A DNA stretch of 64,000 bases from Cercis canadensis (taxonomy: Eukaryota > Streptophyta > Magnoliopsida > Fabales > Fabaceae), in contig QAOA01006876.1 of assembly GCA_003255065.1 (NCBI GenBank), positions 384,463 through 448,462 of the forward strand, in the 5' to 3' direction. The translations under genes were made by a program, and so were the position numbers. Every line of letters begins with the position of its first letter. The stretch's first letter is position 1. Shown here piece by piece: positions 1-12,837 of this stretch. The notes under the pieces are model-generated. The model did no database searches and was not told the DNA's origin. It saw nothing but the letters and a program-made list of their open reading frames with translations.

Positions 1-362
1 CCGGCATGTTTTCTTTATTGCTCCATTTATGCATTTTACAATAAACTAACAGTATACTGGGTGACTCAGTTTTTTGAGATTCTTTGTGATGGTACCAAAA
101 TCAAAAGTTCGTTCTGCTCCAAACTCCCAGTGAATTTTTTTTTCTGTTTTTACCCCACCCATATGGACAAGGTAGGATATAGCAAACCCCTAATTTAAAA
201 CAAGCCCATCTAATACACGTGCACAAGGACAATCTAAGCCTTCAGGCACTTAACTGTTCATGATCTCTCTTAAATTTATCATTAATGTGGTATCCCAAAC
301 TACTCTCTATCCAAACATGACAAACAGAAGCTCGCCAAGCCACACTCAGATAATATATAAAG
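1..362. other. Non-coding flank left of the retroelement
   Basis: No reading frame of useful length is seen on either strand. The stretch is AT-rich. On the minus strand near its left end it carries an AATAAA-like signal, so it could be the 3' flank or an intron of a minus-strand transcript, but nothing decides this. Its last five bases before the element (363-367, CTTTG) are the left copy of the target duplication. Confidence 0.4.
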
Positions 363-367
363 CTTTG

Positions 368-716
368 TGATAGAAGCCAGAAATTCACAATGTATATATT
401 GATAGAACTAAGAAGAATTCACAGAAAATAGTGAATATGATCACTCACAGAGCCTAGGGCTCCTACAGAGATTGCTCTACTAGAGAGAATCCTGTCCCAC
501 ACAATAATAGCTAATAACCAGAATACCTCCTCTCTGCTTACTTCCCTCCCTCATATCCGCTGCCTCTAACTAACTCATGCAGTTAGTTACATCTCTGCCC
601 CTTTGCTTTTCCTCTTTCTCGAATATACCCTCCACACTTTGGGCCTAACCAGTGGATCCCCTAACTGATCCACTTTCTCTCTAACCAACCCATCACTAGA
701 ACCCACAATCCTATCA
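368..716 (-). repeat. 3' LTR of the chromovirus
   Basis: A direct repeat of 5502-5850 with TG..CA ends and six-base inverted termini (TGATAG/CTATCA). The last part of the pol reading frame runs into it. A purine-rich tract, read on the minus strand, lies immediately inside at about 717-730. Confidence 0.95.
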
Positions 717-3508
717 ATACCCCCTGCAGGAAGAACAGCCTTGTCCTCAAGGCTAAAATAAGGAAATTGCTGCTTCATCACTATGTCATCCTCCCATGTT
801 GAATCTTCAGCTGCTAACCCTTTCCACTGAATTAGATATTCTTTGGACAAACGACCAGCTTCCTTTTTGTCCCTCGCTGCCCAAACTTTTTCAGGTTCTG
901 TTGAATCTTCTACTGCCATGTCTTCGGGTAATTCTGTTGCAGCAGAAAATTGCCCCACAGCCTTCTTTAACAATGAAATATGGAAGACAGGATGAACCCT
1001 CGAAGTAGAAGGTAATTGAAGCTTATATGTCACCTCCCCAAACTTCTCTATGATCTGAAAAGGACCATAATATCTAGGAGATAACTTAGAGTAAATTTTC
1101 TGTGATAAAGAAGACTGTCTATGTGGCCGGAGCTTAAGATAGACCCACTCTCCTACTGAAAACTCCATTTTCTTCCTTTTTTTATCTGCATAATATTTCA
1201 TATGTTCTTGTGCTTTGCTGAGATTAAATTTCAGTTGCTTCAATGCTTCATCTCTGTCTTTGAGGTCCTTAGCCACAGCTTCTACCTTGGTTTCCCCATC
1301 CAAATACCTCACTATAGATGGAGGTTTACGACCATAAACCATTTCAAAAGGAGTAGATCCAGTTGATATATGGAATGAAGTGTTATACCATAGCTCTGCC
1401 CAAGGTAACCAATGAGACCACTTGCTGGCCTGTTCTGAGGCAAAACAGCGCAAATATGACTCCAAACACCTATTCACCACTTCAGTTTGCCCATCCGACT
1501 CCGGGTGATAAGCTGTACTCATCTTAAGCAAGGTACCTTGCAGTTTAAAAAGCTCTTTCCAAAAGATACTAATGAAAATGGGGTCTCTGTCACTTAGTAT
1601 TGACAAAGGAATACCATGGAGCCTCACAACTTCATGCACAAAAATTGCAGCAATGCTTTTAGCTGAATAGGGGTGTCTAAGTAGGACAAAATGAGCATAT
1701 TTTGATAACCTATCCACTATCACCAAAATAGCATCATATCCTTTAGACTTAGGAAGTCCAGTAATGAAATCCATTGAAATTTCCTCCCATACCTGATTAG
1801 GAATTGATAAAGGCTGCAGCAGTCCACTAGGGAGTGTGGCTGCATATTTCATCTTTTGACAAACTGTACAAGCTTGAACAAACTCCATCACAGCCTTCTT
1901 CATTCCCCTCCAATACAAGTTTCCAGCCAGCCTTCTATAGGTTCGATTATAGCCTGAATGGCCCCCTGTGGCAGTAGTATGGAATTCTTCTAACAAAATA
2001 GGAATGAGAGTGGATTTTGCAGAAATCACCATTCTGTTTTTATGCAAGAGAACCCCTTTGTGAAGGCTGAAACCTGGTCTACTGTCTGCATTTTTTTTTA
2101 AGTCAGAAATAATCTGTTGTAACTCGGGATCCATGTCTGCCTCTGATCTCAATTCTCCCCCCTGCCTCCAAACTGGACCCGAAACCAATACAGCCAATTC
2201 CCCTTCAATTGGAAGCCTTGAAAGTGCATCTGCAGCCTTATTGCCTGGTCCTGGTTTGTATACCACCTCAAACTGAAAGCCAAGCAGCTTAGCTAGCCAA
2301 TTCTGTTGATCAGCAGATACAACTCGCTGTCGCAATAGATCCTTCAGGCTTTTTTGATCTGAATACACTATGAACTCCCTCCCCATCAAATAGTGTCTCC
2401 AATGTAGGATTGACAACACTACTGCCATTAACTCTTTTTCATAAATTGATTTGGAGAGATAATTACTAGACAGGGCCTTGCTGAAATAGGCTAAGGGCTT
2501 ACCATCTTGCATTAGAACTGCACCCAACCCAATACCCGAAGCATCACATTCCAAAGCAAATGGCTGTGAAAAATCAGGTAATGATAGGACTGGAGCAGTA
2601 GTGACTGCCTGCTTTAAAGCTTTAAACGCTTCTAGAGCTTCTGGCCCCCATTTAAAAGCCTCTTTTTTGGTGAGTTCAGTCAAGGGTTTAGCTAATTTCC
2701 CATAACCCTGTATGAATTTTCTGTAGTATCCAGTCAAACCCAAGAATCCCCTAACACCCTTCACATTCCGAGGCACCGGCCAATCTATCACACTATTTAC
2801 CTTTGCTGGATCTACTGAAACTCCTTTGTTGGACAGGACATGCCCCAAGTACTCCACTTGCTGTTGGCCAAAGCTGCATTTTTTTTTGTTCACCACAAAT
2901 TGATTTTCCTTGAGCACCTGAAGAACCATAGTGAGGTGCAGTAAATGAGTACTCCAATCACCACTATATACTAGTATGTCGTCAAAAAAAACCAGCACAA
3001 ATCTCCGTAAGTATGGCTTGAAGATTTGATTCATTGCTGCTTGAAAGGTAGCCGGGGCATTCATCAGCCCAAACGGCATTACAAGAAACTCGTAATGTCC
3101 TTCATGGGTTCGAAAAGCAGTCTTGATCACATCTTCCTTTCTCATTCTAATTTGGTGGTATCCCGACTTCAAGTCTAACTTAGAAAAGAAACCAGCTCCA
3201 TGTAATTCATCCATTAACTCCTCTACAATAGGAATAGGAAATTTATCTTGCACCGTCGCCTTATTGAGGGCTCTATAGTCGACACACATACGCCAGGATG
3301 CATCCTTTTTCTTCACCAGAATTACTGGACTAGAGAAAGGGCTGGAGCTGTTTGCAATTATACCTTGTTGTAGCATCTCCTGGATCTGCCTTTCGATCTC
3401 ATTCTTTTGATGATGAGGATATCGATAAGGTCTGACATTTATTGGCTCTGTACCCTCTTTCAAAACAATCGAATGAACTATATCTCGAGAAGGAGGCAGT
3501 CCTACCAT
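587..3508 (-). CDS. Chromovirus pol part: RT, RNase H, integrase, chromodomain
   Basis: This is the pol part of the element at 368-5850 and is one long open frame of 973 codons. Domains in order: reverse transcriptase (about residues 45-220, with the FFDDILVYS active-site block), RNase H (starting near residue 320 with the CDAS motif), integrase with an HHCC zinc finger (about 510-560) and a D,D-35-E core (motifs [15 protein letters not shown] and [10 protein letters not shown]), then a chromodomain near residues 890-935 (YLIQWKG, STWE). In the family the chromodomain steers integration toward certain chromatin. The frame ends inside the left LTR. This is an element gene, not a host gene. Confidence 0.9.
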   Translation of the reverse strand: MVGLPPSRDIVHSIVLKEGTEPINVRPYRYPHHQKNEIERQIQEMLQQGIIANSSSPFSSPVILVKKKDASWRMCVDYRALNKATVQDKFPIPIVEELMDELHGAGFFSKLDLKSGYHQIRMRKEDVIKTAFRTHEGHYEFLVMPFGLMNAPATFQAAMNQIFKPYLRRFVLVFFDDILVYSGDWSTHLLHLTMVLQVLKENQFVVNKKKCSFGQQQVEYLGHVLSNKGVSVDPAKVNSVIDWPVPRNVKGVRGFLGLTGYYRKFIQGYGKLAKPLTELTKKEAFKWGPEALEAFKALKQAVTTAPVLSLPDFSQPFALECDASGIGLGAVLMQDGKPLAYFSKALSSNYLSKSIYEKELMAVVLSILHWRHYLMGREFIVYSDQKSLKDLLRQRVVSADQQNWLAKLLGFQFEVVYKPGPGNKAADALSRLPIEGELAVLVSGPVWRQGGELRSEADMDPELQQIISDLKKNADSRPGFSLHKGVLLHKNRMVISAKSTLIPILLEEFHTTATGGHSGYNRTYRRLAGNLYWRGMKKAVMEFVQACTVCQKMKYAATLPSGLLQPLSIPNQVWEEISMDFITGLPKSKGYDAILVIVDRLSKYAHFVLLRHPYSAKSIAAIFVHEVVRLHGIPLSILSDRDPIFISIFWKELFKLQGTLLKMSTAYHPESDGQTEVVNRCLESYLRCFASEQASKWSHWLPWAELWYNTSFHISTGSTPFEMVYGRKPPSIVRYLDGETKVEAVAKDLKDRDEALKQLKFNLSKAQEHMKYYADKKRKKMEFSVGEWVYLKLRPHRQSSLSQKIYSKLSPRYYGPFQIIEKFGEVTYKLQLPSTSRVHPVFHISLLKKAVGQFSAATELPEDMAVEDSTEPEKVWAARDKKEAGRLSKEYLIQWKGLAAEDSTWEDDIVMKQQFPYFSLEDKAVLPAGGIDRIVGSSDGLVREKVDQLGDPLVRPKVWRVYSRKRKSKGAEM

Positions 3509-3511
3509 CTC

Positions 3512-5475
3512 TCAAAACACTTCAGGAAAAACCTCTAGCAAATTGGTCAGCTCCTGCTCTTGTTGTTGACCCAACATTGCTGTATGTTCCACCCTAGAGT
3601 CACCTTCAGCATTCCACAACATTCCCTCCAACATCCAGGTAGGATTTCCCATAGCTCCTAGAAGGGAGCCTGCACTCAATTCTGAATTGGTGCTGGACTT
3701 ATGCTTTGAGCCAGCAATAGCAACGCCTTTTAGTTCAACAATTTCCTTCCCTACCTTGAAGGACATTGTCATGTGACCCCAATCCATTTCCACCTTACCC
3801 AAGGTCTCCAACCAAGCCACCCCTAAGATCATATCTACTCCCCCTAAATCCAACACATAAGCATCTACCACCACTTTGTTTTTCCCAAACTACAGAGGAA
3901 GAGTAGAACATTTGCCCCGAGTATAAACTCGATGCCCATCTCCAAGACGAACCCCAAACCTCTTAGAAGCATCCACGGTGATATTTAATGCAGAAACCAC
4001 TTATGGTGCCAAGAAGTTGTGGCTAGCTCCACTGTCAACAAGCACCAAAATAGGAATTCCATTCAAAACCCCGTCTAGCCTCATTGTCTTGAAAGCAGAC
4101 AATTCAGGCCCGGATACTCCCATGAACCCCATGAGTTTACACTCTAGTTCATCCTCTTCCGTTCCTTGTTCCACCTCCAAAGCAAGTATTTCTTCTTCAC
4201 CCTCAACACCCTCATCATCCCCCATAATAATCAGTTTCAAACTCCTTTCCGCACACTGATGTAAGGGATGGAATTTCTCTCCACACCGGAAACACAGCCC
4301 CTTAGTTTTTCGATCCATCAGTTCCTGGTAGGACAAATGTCTCACCCCCTTTGACTTTTCAGTTGAGCCACGCCGATCACCCTCCCATCTACGAGTTGCC
4401 GAGGACATCGTCGGAGCATTGGGACCCTTCGCATAAGCATTCGATCCTTGCGACATAGTCGCACCTCTCTGCGACGCCGTTTGAGAGGACCAGTTGTGAC
4501 TGGGTTTGCCGGAGCTCCATGGGTTTTGACCCTCACCCCCTTTCCGGTTCGGGTATGACCCGAAATGTTTACCCATGACCTGGGTTTGACCGGATCGAGC
4601 TCTGAAAGACGCTACATCATTGCCGACAACCATCCCTTCAATCTCTCGCTCCATATCGCGTGCATGTTGCATCGCCTGCCAACGGCTCGAAGGATGGAAG
4701 GATCGCACTCGTTGTCGTATGTCTGGCTGGAGCCCTCCCATGAAGTATCCCAAGTATTGCGGCTCAGTTAACCGAGGAACTTGAGCTGAGACAGTCTCAA
4801 ACAATTCGATGAATTCATCTACTGTCCTCGACTGATGAATCACTGATAATCCTTCGAAAGGATTATCATACATGGTTCCCCCATAACGCAACAATAAAGC
4901 ATGTTTAAGTACATCCCAAGTTAGTTGCTCGTCCGATTCACGTAGCAATGTGAACCAATGGATTGTGCTTCCTTCCATGCATAGGCGAGAGAGCTTCACC
5001 TTCAAATCCTCTGGAGTATTATGGACTTCAAAATACGTCTCTGCCCTCTGAATCCATCCCATCGGATCAAAGCCTTGAAATCCTGGTAACTCCACTTTTT
5101 TGACTGACAGACGATATTCATCCAGTCGATCGTGCATTGAATTAAAGAGTGGTTTACGAGGAATTTCCCCACCTGGTTTGTCCGCAGATGATGAACCATC
5201 CAGATTGATTATCACTCGACTGATCTCCCGCTATTAGTTTACCACTAATCCGGTTAATTTCCTTCATGAAGGATTGTTGCATATTCTCTTGAGATTGCTG
5301 GATTTTCTCAGTAAGAGATTGCTGCATTTCCAATTGTGACCGCTGCATCTCCAACAGAGCCACACGAAACTCACTCAAGGTAAGTTCCACTCCCTCCAAT
5401 CGTGGACCCAGAGCTTCCACATTCACTATCCGGGCTTCCATCGCATCCCCTCTGTCTACAGGCTTAGGCGGCATT
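3512..5475 (-). mobile_element. Chromovirus gag and protease region
   Basis: This is the gag/protease part of the element at 368-5850. Recognisable pieces, read on the minus strand, are a glutamine-rich coiled-coil-like N-terminal stretch, a retrotransposon-gag (capsid-like) block containing GWIQRAETYF, a CCHC zinc knuckle (CFRCGEKFHPLHQC), and an aspartic protease active site (VLVDSGASHNF) followed by a second protease-like block (DLGGVDMILG). The region is largely open but not as one uninterrupted frame. No host function is implied. Confidence 0.8.
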
Positions 5476-5501
5476 GTGACTATCCGGCAGGTCGGACCAA
5501 T

Positions 5502-5850
5502 TGATAGAAGCCAGAAATTCACAATGTATATATTGATAGAACTAAGAAGAATTCACAGAAAATAGTGAATATGATCACTCACAGAGCCTAGGGCTCCTAC
5601 AGAGATTGCTCTACTAGAGAGAATCCTGTCCCACACAATAATAGCTAATAACCAGAATACCTCCTCTCTGCTTACTTCCCTCCCTCATATCCGCTGCCTC
5701 TAACTAACTCATGCAGTTAGTTACATCTCTGCCCCTTTGCTTTTCCTCTTTCTCGAATATACCCTCCACACTTTGGGCCTAACCAGTGGATCCCCTAACT
5801 GATCCACTTTCTCTCTAACCAACCCATCACTAGAACCCACAATCCTATCA
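5502..5850 (-). repeat. 5' LTR of the chromovirus
   Basis: It reads the same as 368-716 over its full 349 bases. On the minus strand the first TGG after the LTR, at about 5499-5497, begins a primer-binding-site-like stretch. I could not match that stretch to a particular tRNA, and it is not the usual initiator-Met site. The sequence following the LTR (CTTTG, 5851-5855) is the right target-site copy. Confidence 0.95.
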
Positions 5851-5855
5851 CTTTG

Positions 5856-6192
5856 ACAGAATATTTAGGTTTGAGATTAGCCAACCTGGTTCTTAATTCC
5901 AATATACAGGGAGCCTAAATATTTGGCTTCACTTAAAAAAAAAAAAAAAAAAANCTAAAAAAAAAAAAAAAAAAAATGCGTTATATTCTATCGTAGAGCA
6001 GCAGAAGTTATTCATTCCATCGAATCCCTTCACAGTCATCAATCATAATAATAACCACTAGATACCCCTTTTTGTATATACCATGACCCCTCTATGATTC
6101 CCACCCACGTCAATCAATATGATTCGCCCGAACTTGTATTGCTTGTATACCATGCTTCAACCAATAATTAATCTAAGTTTCTAATAGCAAAA
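5856..6192. other. Spacer with poly-A tract and assembly join
   Basis: AT-rich flank of the retroelement. It contains a run of A broken by a single N at 5954, so a length error or contig join is likely here. No gene is seen. Confidence 0.6.
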
Positions 6193-6760
6193 CTAATTTT
6201 CCAACGCATCAAGTTCAGAGCTTGGTATCAAAAGATACCTTGACATTTGATTGATTGAGCAAGGTGCTGCAACAGCAACAATAGGACTCCGCAACTTGCT
6301 TCGAATTGCACAGCTTCTTCCATTCTCAGGCAGAGAAATCGTAGCTTCTATATATGAAAGACAGAAACAAGAAAGTTTAGTAATAAAAGTTGCTGTCTTG
6401 AGTCCAGCAGAACACATTTCCCAAGTGTCAAGAAATCACTAGACAAGTCCAGAAGCAAATAATTTTTTGAAGAGCATAGATCAAACATACCCAGCTGGGT
6501 CCGAGTAGGAGCATGAGAACTAGGATAAAGCAGCGTATCATATAGCCCAAGCTTACAGTCTTTGAGAATGACTCTGGAAATGGAAGCCATTGAAGCAACA
6601 GGGCCAGGATCAAATAAGAGAAATCAAAGATGCAGAGGTTTTAGTTCAAAGGGTTTTGAGCATGAATTCAGATACAAGCAAAACACGAAAGTGAAGTCGA
6701 CCCTTGGAAGTTTACCCTGAAATGGCAATGGATATTTGAGGCTGGCGTGGAAACCAATGG
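6193..6760 (-). CDS. Doubtful small spliced gene or gene fragment, unrecognised
   Basis: On the minus strand a short frame starts at 6590 with MASISRVILKDCKLG. It could splice at a GTATGT donor near 6490 to an acceptor (ATATAG) near 6350. The following frame, containing TISLPENGRSCAIRSK, stays open to a stop at 6193. Upstream, about 6600-6760 could hold a 5' leader with an intron. I do not recognise the protein. It could instead be the 5' part of a larger minus-strand gene whose remainder lies beyond the retroelement, or chance. The only support is plausible splice sites and a less AT-rich composition than the flanking DNA. Confidence 0.25.
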
Positions 6761-8895
6761 AATACGGAAACGCCCCGGGCTCATCCAAAATGTTTGGTTA
6801 TCTTTGAACATGCTCCTAATTGATGTTCAACTCCTGTTGTCGTTTATACGTGGCTTTTGCATCCGGAGGGTATGGTTTCCCATGTCTCCAGTGTAACCAT
6901 CTATACTTTAAGGATTAAGGATCCTCATTAAAATTTTCTAAACTTTGCATAAAGTTATTTGATTAAAATTATTAGTTGTTGATTATTTCTTTATTTTGAC
7001 ACAAGTTTATTTTTCAATGACATTTGATATAATTTTCAATCATTTACTATGGAGTTATATTATAAGAAGTCTAATGGCCTTAAATAATTTTATTGAAGAA
7101 TAAGGCCCATTAGTAGCAAGAGCTATAAATCCCTTCAATATGTCTCAAGAGTATAAAGATTTTATATTTTCTTTGGCCTTTAAGGATACAAAGATGAGAT
7201 TGGCATACCACTCAAAAACACTACTTATTACAAGTAGACAAGCTGAGACTACTCTAACAATTAATTAAGTGTTTATGACACTAATTATTCATTCTTTTTT
7301 TTAAAAGAATATCAATGGTAATCAAATAATTTGGGTATAATATTTATTATAAATAGAAAATGAACCATTACATGTCCATTTTAAAGATAAACAATGGGAC
7401 ATTTTAATTATGGGCAGTTAATTTTTTGGATAAGTTGGGAATGGGAACCAAACTATTTTACTAACCATTGGGGTCATACTTTATCAATAAAAATGTTAGT
7501 ATGTTTATCTAGGTAATCAATATAAGAAACTCTTTTCTATCAATGAAAAAAATTGGAATCTCTTTCTTATATTTGATATAAAAAATGATATAATATATGA
7601 TACTCTTGTGATATATAATAATAATAAAAAATATATCAGGTGAGGGTATAAATAAATACAATTGAGTGTAACATAACCTAAATTTGAAAGAAGTTTAGTT
7701 TGGTACTTTGGTCATTTACTTATTATAGGAGCGTTAGTAATGTGAAAGTCTAAAATACGGAGCCCACAACAAGATATAGTACAGTGTGCACATAAGTTAT
7801 AAAGATGTTATTAAAGAATACGATAATGATTTATGCTTATCCTAAATAACATATAGTATATAGTTGTTATTTTCTTCATCTCAAGTCATTAAGCATAACA
7901 ATTGTTGCAATTTCATGATTAGTGTAAAATCGTGTAGACTTAAAGAAAGACGCTGACATTCTTAATACAAATCATACATCACAACTTTTTTGAGTATAGT
8001 ACTATCTCATTTTGTATTTGTTTAATATTCTTTCAAATGTACTATGAATTCATAATTGATACTTTTAATGTATTACATCTATGGTTCAAATATGAAATTC
8101 ATAATTGGTAAATTAGATCACATTGATTTATATAATTTATGTTCCCCTGATCACATAAATTTCATCACAAATCCAGTTGCCTGAGTCTCGCAGCCTGCGC
8201 ATCGGTGCGGAAATAGTACTAGTCTAAATAATAATAGAGTTGTCAAAAAATTTAAATGAAAAATAATTTTTTTAAAAAAATTATAAAAAGAAGTGTTAGG
8301 TAAATCTAGTTAAATTAAGAGCGAAAAATCCGTGGGTTAAAAGACTTACAACTTACAAGTTCTAAATACTAATAGAGCTGTCCAATAATTTAAATGAAAA
8401 TTAAATAAAAAAATGTTAGATAAATCTTGTTAAATTAGTGTAAATTGAGGTTCCCACGTTTATTAGATTGAATTTTAAACAATTTAAAAAAAATTAAGTA
8501 AATCTAATAAAATAATTTAAATTGGAACCATAATAGTGAGGATATGTGAGCCTGAGAGTAATAATAAAAGTTTGGTTTTAAGAATTCACTGTTTTATATT
8601 ATTTGTTTTGGAAAGTGACCACAGTCAACCATGTTAAACCTCACAAGTGGGAGCAAACTTGAAGTGAGAAGATATCACAGGAGTAACTAGCTCCTTCGTC
8701 TCACTAAAAAATAAATAAATAGACAATTATTAGTTGACTTTTAAATTTTTAATAAAAAATATATTTTATTTTCTTAAAGTTTTACTCTCTTCAAGTCTCC
8801 ATAAAAAAAAATTTGATTCCATTTCAACTATATTTTTAATTTTATAAATAAGTAAAATTATAAAAAAGTTCTCACTATGTATTAAATCTAACAAA
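6761..8895. other. AT-rich intergenic DNA
   Basis: No frame of credible coding quality on either strand. The stretch is rich in A/T runs. I see no tRNA, terminal repeats or other recognisable element. Confidence 0.6.
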
Positions 8896-9685
8896 TAGAG
8901 TTGACAAATGGGCGGGCCTGACCCAGTCCAACCAGGCCAATAATACTATTTTCAGGTTGAGGCGGGCTAGCCCAAATTTAATTGGATTAGCAATAGCAAA
9001 CTCAGCCTAATCCTATAACAGATTAACGGGCTAGCCTAGCCTTAACGTAAAAATTTATTTTTAATTTTGTTGTTAAAATAAATTATATATGTATGTAAAA
9101 ATATATAATAAACTTATATGTTACTTCTTTAATTTTCTTTCATTTATTATAATATATTACATAATGAAAAATAATATTTTTTATATAAAAAAATATCTCT
9201 ATTTTATAATGAACATAAAATTTAATCATATATCCTTGAATCTAAAATAAATTTTTTTTACTAATTGAACAAGATAGCACATTCATATATATCTTACTCT
9301 TACATTCTTATCTCATTAAAAATTTACAATTTACAATATGCTAGTGAAATGCATGACTATATATTTTTTAAATGAAAAATCACCCCAACAATTCACATAC
9401 ATAAATATATATGTGTATTTTTAATATAATCTATATATTTTCAAATATTATCATAATTTATGCCTATAAAACTAGCTCAAATAAATTATAATCTAATTAT
9501 GTAGTAAAAATTAATAAATTAATTTTAAAAAAATAGTCTAATTGAATAGGGCCGGGCTAGCTCAATTTAAGCCCGTCAAGCCCAATGAACCCTTTTTTTG
9601 GGTCAACATTCTCACAACCTAGTACAACCTTAATATAAGATTATACGGGCTGGCCCATTAGACTTAACTAATTTTGCCACATCTA
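8896..9685. mobile_element. Non-autonomous hAT-like element (candidate)
   Basis: The two ends form an imperfect inverted repeat. The left end begins TAGAGTTGACAAATGGGC and the right end, read in reverse complement, begins TAGATGTGGCAAA and later continues with AATGGGCCAGCCCG. Both subterminal regions are unusually GC-rich, with repeated GGGC and GGCC blocks, around an AT-rich core without coding capacity. Such ends are typical of plant hAT-type non-autonomous elements. The 8-bp flanks (8888-8895 and 9686-9693) do not match, so the copy is old or the borders are slightly off. Confidence 0.5.
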
Positions 9686-11519
9686 TTAATGGATAGTTTA
9701 TTATTCATATAAAGAGTATTAAAAAAATAAACTGAAATTAATAAGTTTTTTTTGTAAACTGAAATACCCAAATAACAATTTCCTCTATTTTTTAATTATG
9801 TTTTATTCAACTTTTAGAATCAATCACGCTCCCTTTTCAACTCTAAAGTCTAAACTCGACAAGGGAAAAAAAAGAAAAAGAAAAATGCACTTTTGAGTTT
9901 AGACTTTTTATTTTTCCATAAGACAACTTTCACAGCTTGGCATCATATTCCTATAAGCCCGAGATGCGAAGCCCAACCACATGAAGCAGCCATCAGAGTT
10001 GAGGCTTTTCCACCAGAAAGTCACAATAAATCTTGGGCGTCATTGGGAGGGATCCATTGCATTTTTCCCCCTCCTATTCTCCTTCCAACTGATCCATTGC
10101 TATTTCTAGCACCTGCAATTACTCTTCTGAAGGCTTATATAGCTAGATCCCTTTGAACTTCCCTAATCCACATGGATTAGGTATAAGACTGAAAAAGAAC
10201 CTTATTGTTAGCTAGTTGAAGGAACTTGTTTGGCTTAGATTTCAGCTCAACCTGCTTATGAGAAACTGCAATACTACAAAGAAGTTGTTCCACGTCGTCA
10301 GAAGAGGTCGTTGTCGTCACCTTTCAAGCATCGCATAGCCAAAAATGGAAGACAGAGAGTTAGGCACACTAAGGTTGGAGTCTTCCATTTGAAATCCTAA
10401 TATTCGATGTTACTCAAAATTGGTGGAATTCATGGTACAAAACTAGGACAACATTGATTCTTCTGGGTGCTGACAGCAAGATTTGGTTGTAAGAAAGCAA
10501 TGATGTGCTCAAATCATTATTGCCTTTTACTCCCAAATTGTATGGAGGGATAGGCCATGAAAGCATTAGGCTTTCAATTCAATTAACGTCAATCTATGGT
10601 GACATGGTCAATATCAAGCCGTTTGGGATGTGAAGTCCGTACTCTACGACATGCACGCTAATTTTGGTTTGTTTTCTTTGCCTGCAGGCTATTTTTGGCA
10701 GTAGCAATTGGAGGAATCTTGTCCGTAATCCAATTAATTGCAAATTGTGTCAGTTTTGGAAAAAAATGAACTAAGAAAGACAGGCAATTTTGGTAATGAA
10801 TTTTGATAGATAACTAATCTTTGTATAATCTTTAATGGAAAGCGCATATGGAACAAAGAAAGGAACCAAATGGTGGCTAGTTAGTAGTTGCTGACTCACT
10901 GTGATTGACAAACACATGATTGGGATAGCAACATGCATGGTACATGGAGCATTTTGGCCGCCCTGCCAATGTAGTGTCTCACATACAATACTAGATGCTG
11001 AAAGGATATTGCTGAGATTGTACAACATTTTCATTTGTAAGATTTCATATTGGATGCACTCTTTCCATTATTAGCAATTATATATGTATAGGCATGCAAT
11101 TGCATTATAGCATATGGGAATTAAGGAACAGAGTTAATGGTTTGAATGCAAGTTGGGTTAGAATGTGGCCTAACCTAATAATTTTGATAGGATAAACCCA
11201 AGAAAGTAAAAAGGAAAGAAGAATAGGAGAAAGCCACAACCAAACCATGAAACTGTGGTTGGAAACTTGGAACTAAGGAGGAGTACTTGACAATATTTGG
11301 CAAGGGAGAGCTCCCATGATAGAGAGGGACCTTGATTTTGGGACCATATATATGCTTAATTGGGGTCCTCATATTTCCTTTGACATGTGATTTAAAGCTA
11401 CATGGACCACTGGATTCATGACACCGATTTTTTATACTAGCTGTGGACCTTCAGACAAGAAAAGTTGATGATGATATATGCCAATATATTAAAAGCCAAT
11501 AATTGCCTTTAATTAATTA

Positions 11520-11545
11520 ATATATATATATATATACATATATAT
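11520..11545. repeat. (TA)n microsatellite
   Basis: Alternating TA of about 26 bases with one C interruption. Confidence 0.85.
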
Positions 11546-12310
11546 GAATTAATTCCTTAATATATCCTGAACTTGCCACAGCATATTCATCAGTCTATCA
11601 TTCTGGACTGCTACCATTCATTAAGAAAACCACAGAGCCCATCTCATTGCTTAACACCACAACTTCAGGGACAAGAAAACTTACACTTTTTTGTTTTCTT
11701 TTTTATCTTAGATAGATGCTCAAAGAAGCGCGATCACCACTTGAGTTATATGCCTCTTCCTTAAAAAAAAAAACTTACAATTAGCAATAACTGAAACTAG
11801 AACAGTGCAGGAGTAGTGCAGATTCATATTTCATATTAGCAATGTGAGATACGTTACTTTGTGCATTCTATGAATCAATGCACTTAATCCTCTGTCCACG
11901 TGATGTTTACCGTTGAGGCCATGTTTTAAAAGGGAAAATAAACCTATATAATACACCAATTTCTTTTTCAAACTATTGTTAATTATATATTAATCTAGTA
12001 ATATCAATTTATAAAAAATAATAACATAAAATTGTCATTGAAATTGAAAAGAAGTAAGTCTTTCTAAACTATATAATAGGCAAGTCCAAATTCCCCATAA
12101 AATGCTTAGACCAAATGTGTGGCTAGAACAGCCCATTTGGTGTAAGCATGCACATGCAAGCATTCTACTTTGTTTTGTGTTGTTATTTTCTTCCCTTCAA
12201 AGCAACAATATCTAGACCAAGCTGCTCTCAACAACCAAAAATAAACAACATTCCCACACCCTACTGTCCTGTATGTATCACTGGCCACTATTAAGCAAGC
12301 ACATTGTAAT

Positions 12311-12341
<31 letters not shown>
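12311..12341. repeat. (TTTC)n microsatellite
   Basis: About eight perfect TTTC tetranucleotide repeats followed by a C/T-rich tail. Confidence 0.9.
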
Positions 12342-12343
<2 letters not shown>

Positions 12344-12811
12344 TTCCTTATATCCCATCCCTTTTCGTGTCCAGTCCTTGTCTACTTGTCTTACAGTGAA
12401 TGCTAAAACTCCTCAAATATCCATTCTCATCACTTTGGAAACTAGCCCAAACCTAAAACCTAGAGACGGTAAGCCACCATCACCCATGAATGCAAGACAT
12501 TATCTTAATTTTGTGTGATAATAGACAAAAACTAAAAATTATAGTTTTTTTATTATTGCTTGAGTTATTTTTTAGTGAGTTAAATACAATTTTTCTGAAT
12601 TATTTTTTAAATATTATTTTAGTCTTTAATTTATTTTTCTGTCTCTTTAATCCTTAAATAATCACTTTATCTATTAAATAAATTCTTTAAGTAATCATTT
12701 TTTATGTTACAGATAACTGATTTAACGAGATAATGTAATTATTTGATAATTAAAGTGACACAAAAAATAAATTAATGATTAAAGTGATATTTGAAATATA
12801 ATTTAAGAAGT

Positions 12812-12837
12812 AATATATATATATATATATATATATC
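12812..12837. repeat. (TA)n microsatellite
   Basis: About 13 perfect TA dinucleotide repeats. Confidence 0.85.

Larger units (their letters stand above)
368..5850 (-). mobile_element. Ty3/Gypsy chromovirus (LTR retrotransposon), nearly whole
   Basis: A 5,483-bp element with direct 349-bp LTRs (368-716 and 5502-5850), each starting TGATAG and ending CTATCA. It is flanked by the 5-bp target duplication CTTTG at 363-367 and 5851-5855. Transcription runs on the minus strand, so the right LTR is the 5' one. The part order is gag (about 4.0-5.5 kb), protease region (about 3.5-4.0 kb), then reverse transcriptase, RNase H, integrase and a C-terminal chromodomain (about 0.6-3.5 kb). This order with a chromodomain defines the chromovirus branch of Ty3/Gypsy. 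The short LTRs and total length suit the Reina-like group, which is an inference. A purine-rich tract lies next to the left LTR. The LTRs look identical by eye, so insertion was recent. The coding region looks nearly whole, with about two or three breaks. Confidence 0.95.

Noticed and set aside
9893-10156. An 87-codon plus-strand frame
   Set aside because: Low-complexity, proline- and leucine-rich chance frame in AT-rich spacer; no homologue recognised.
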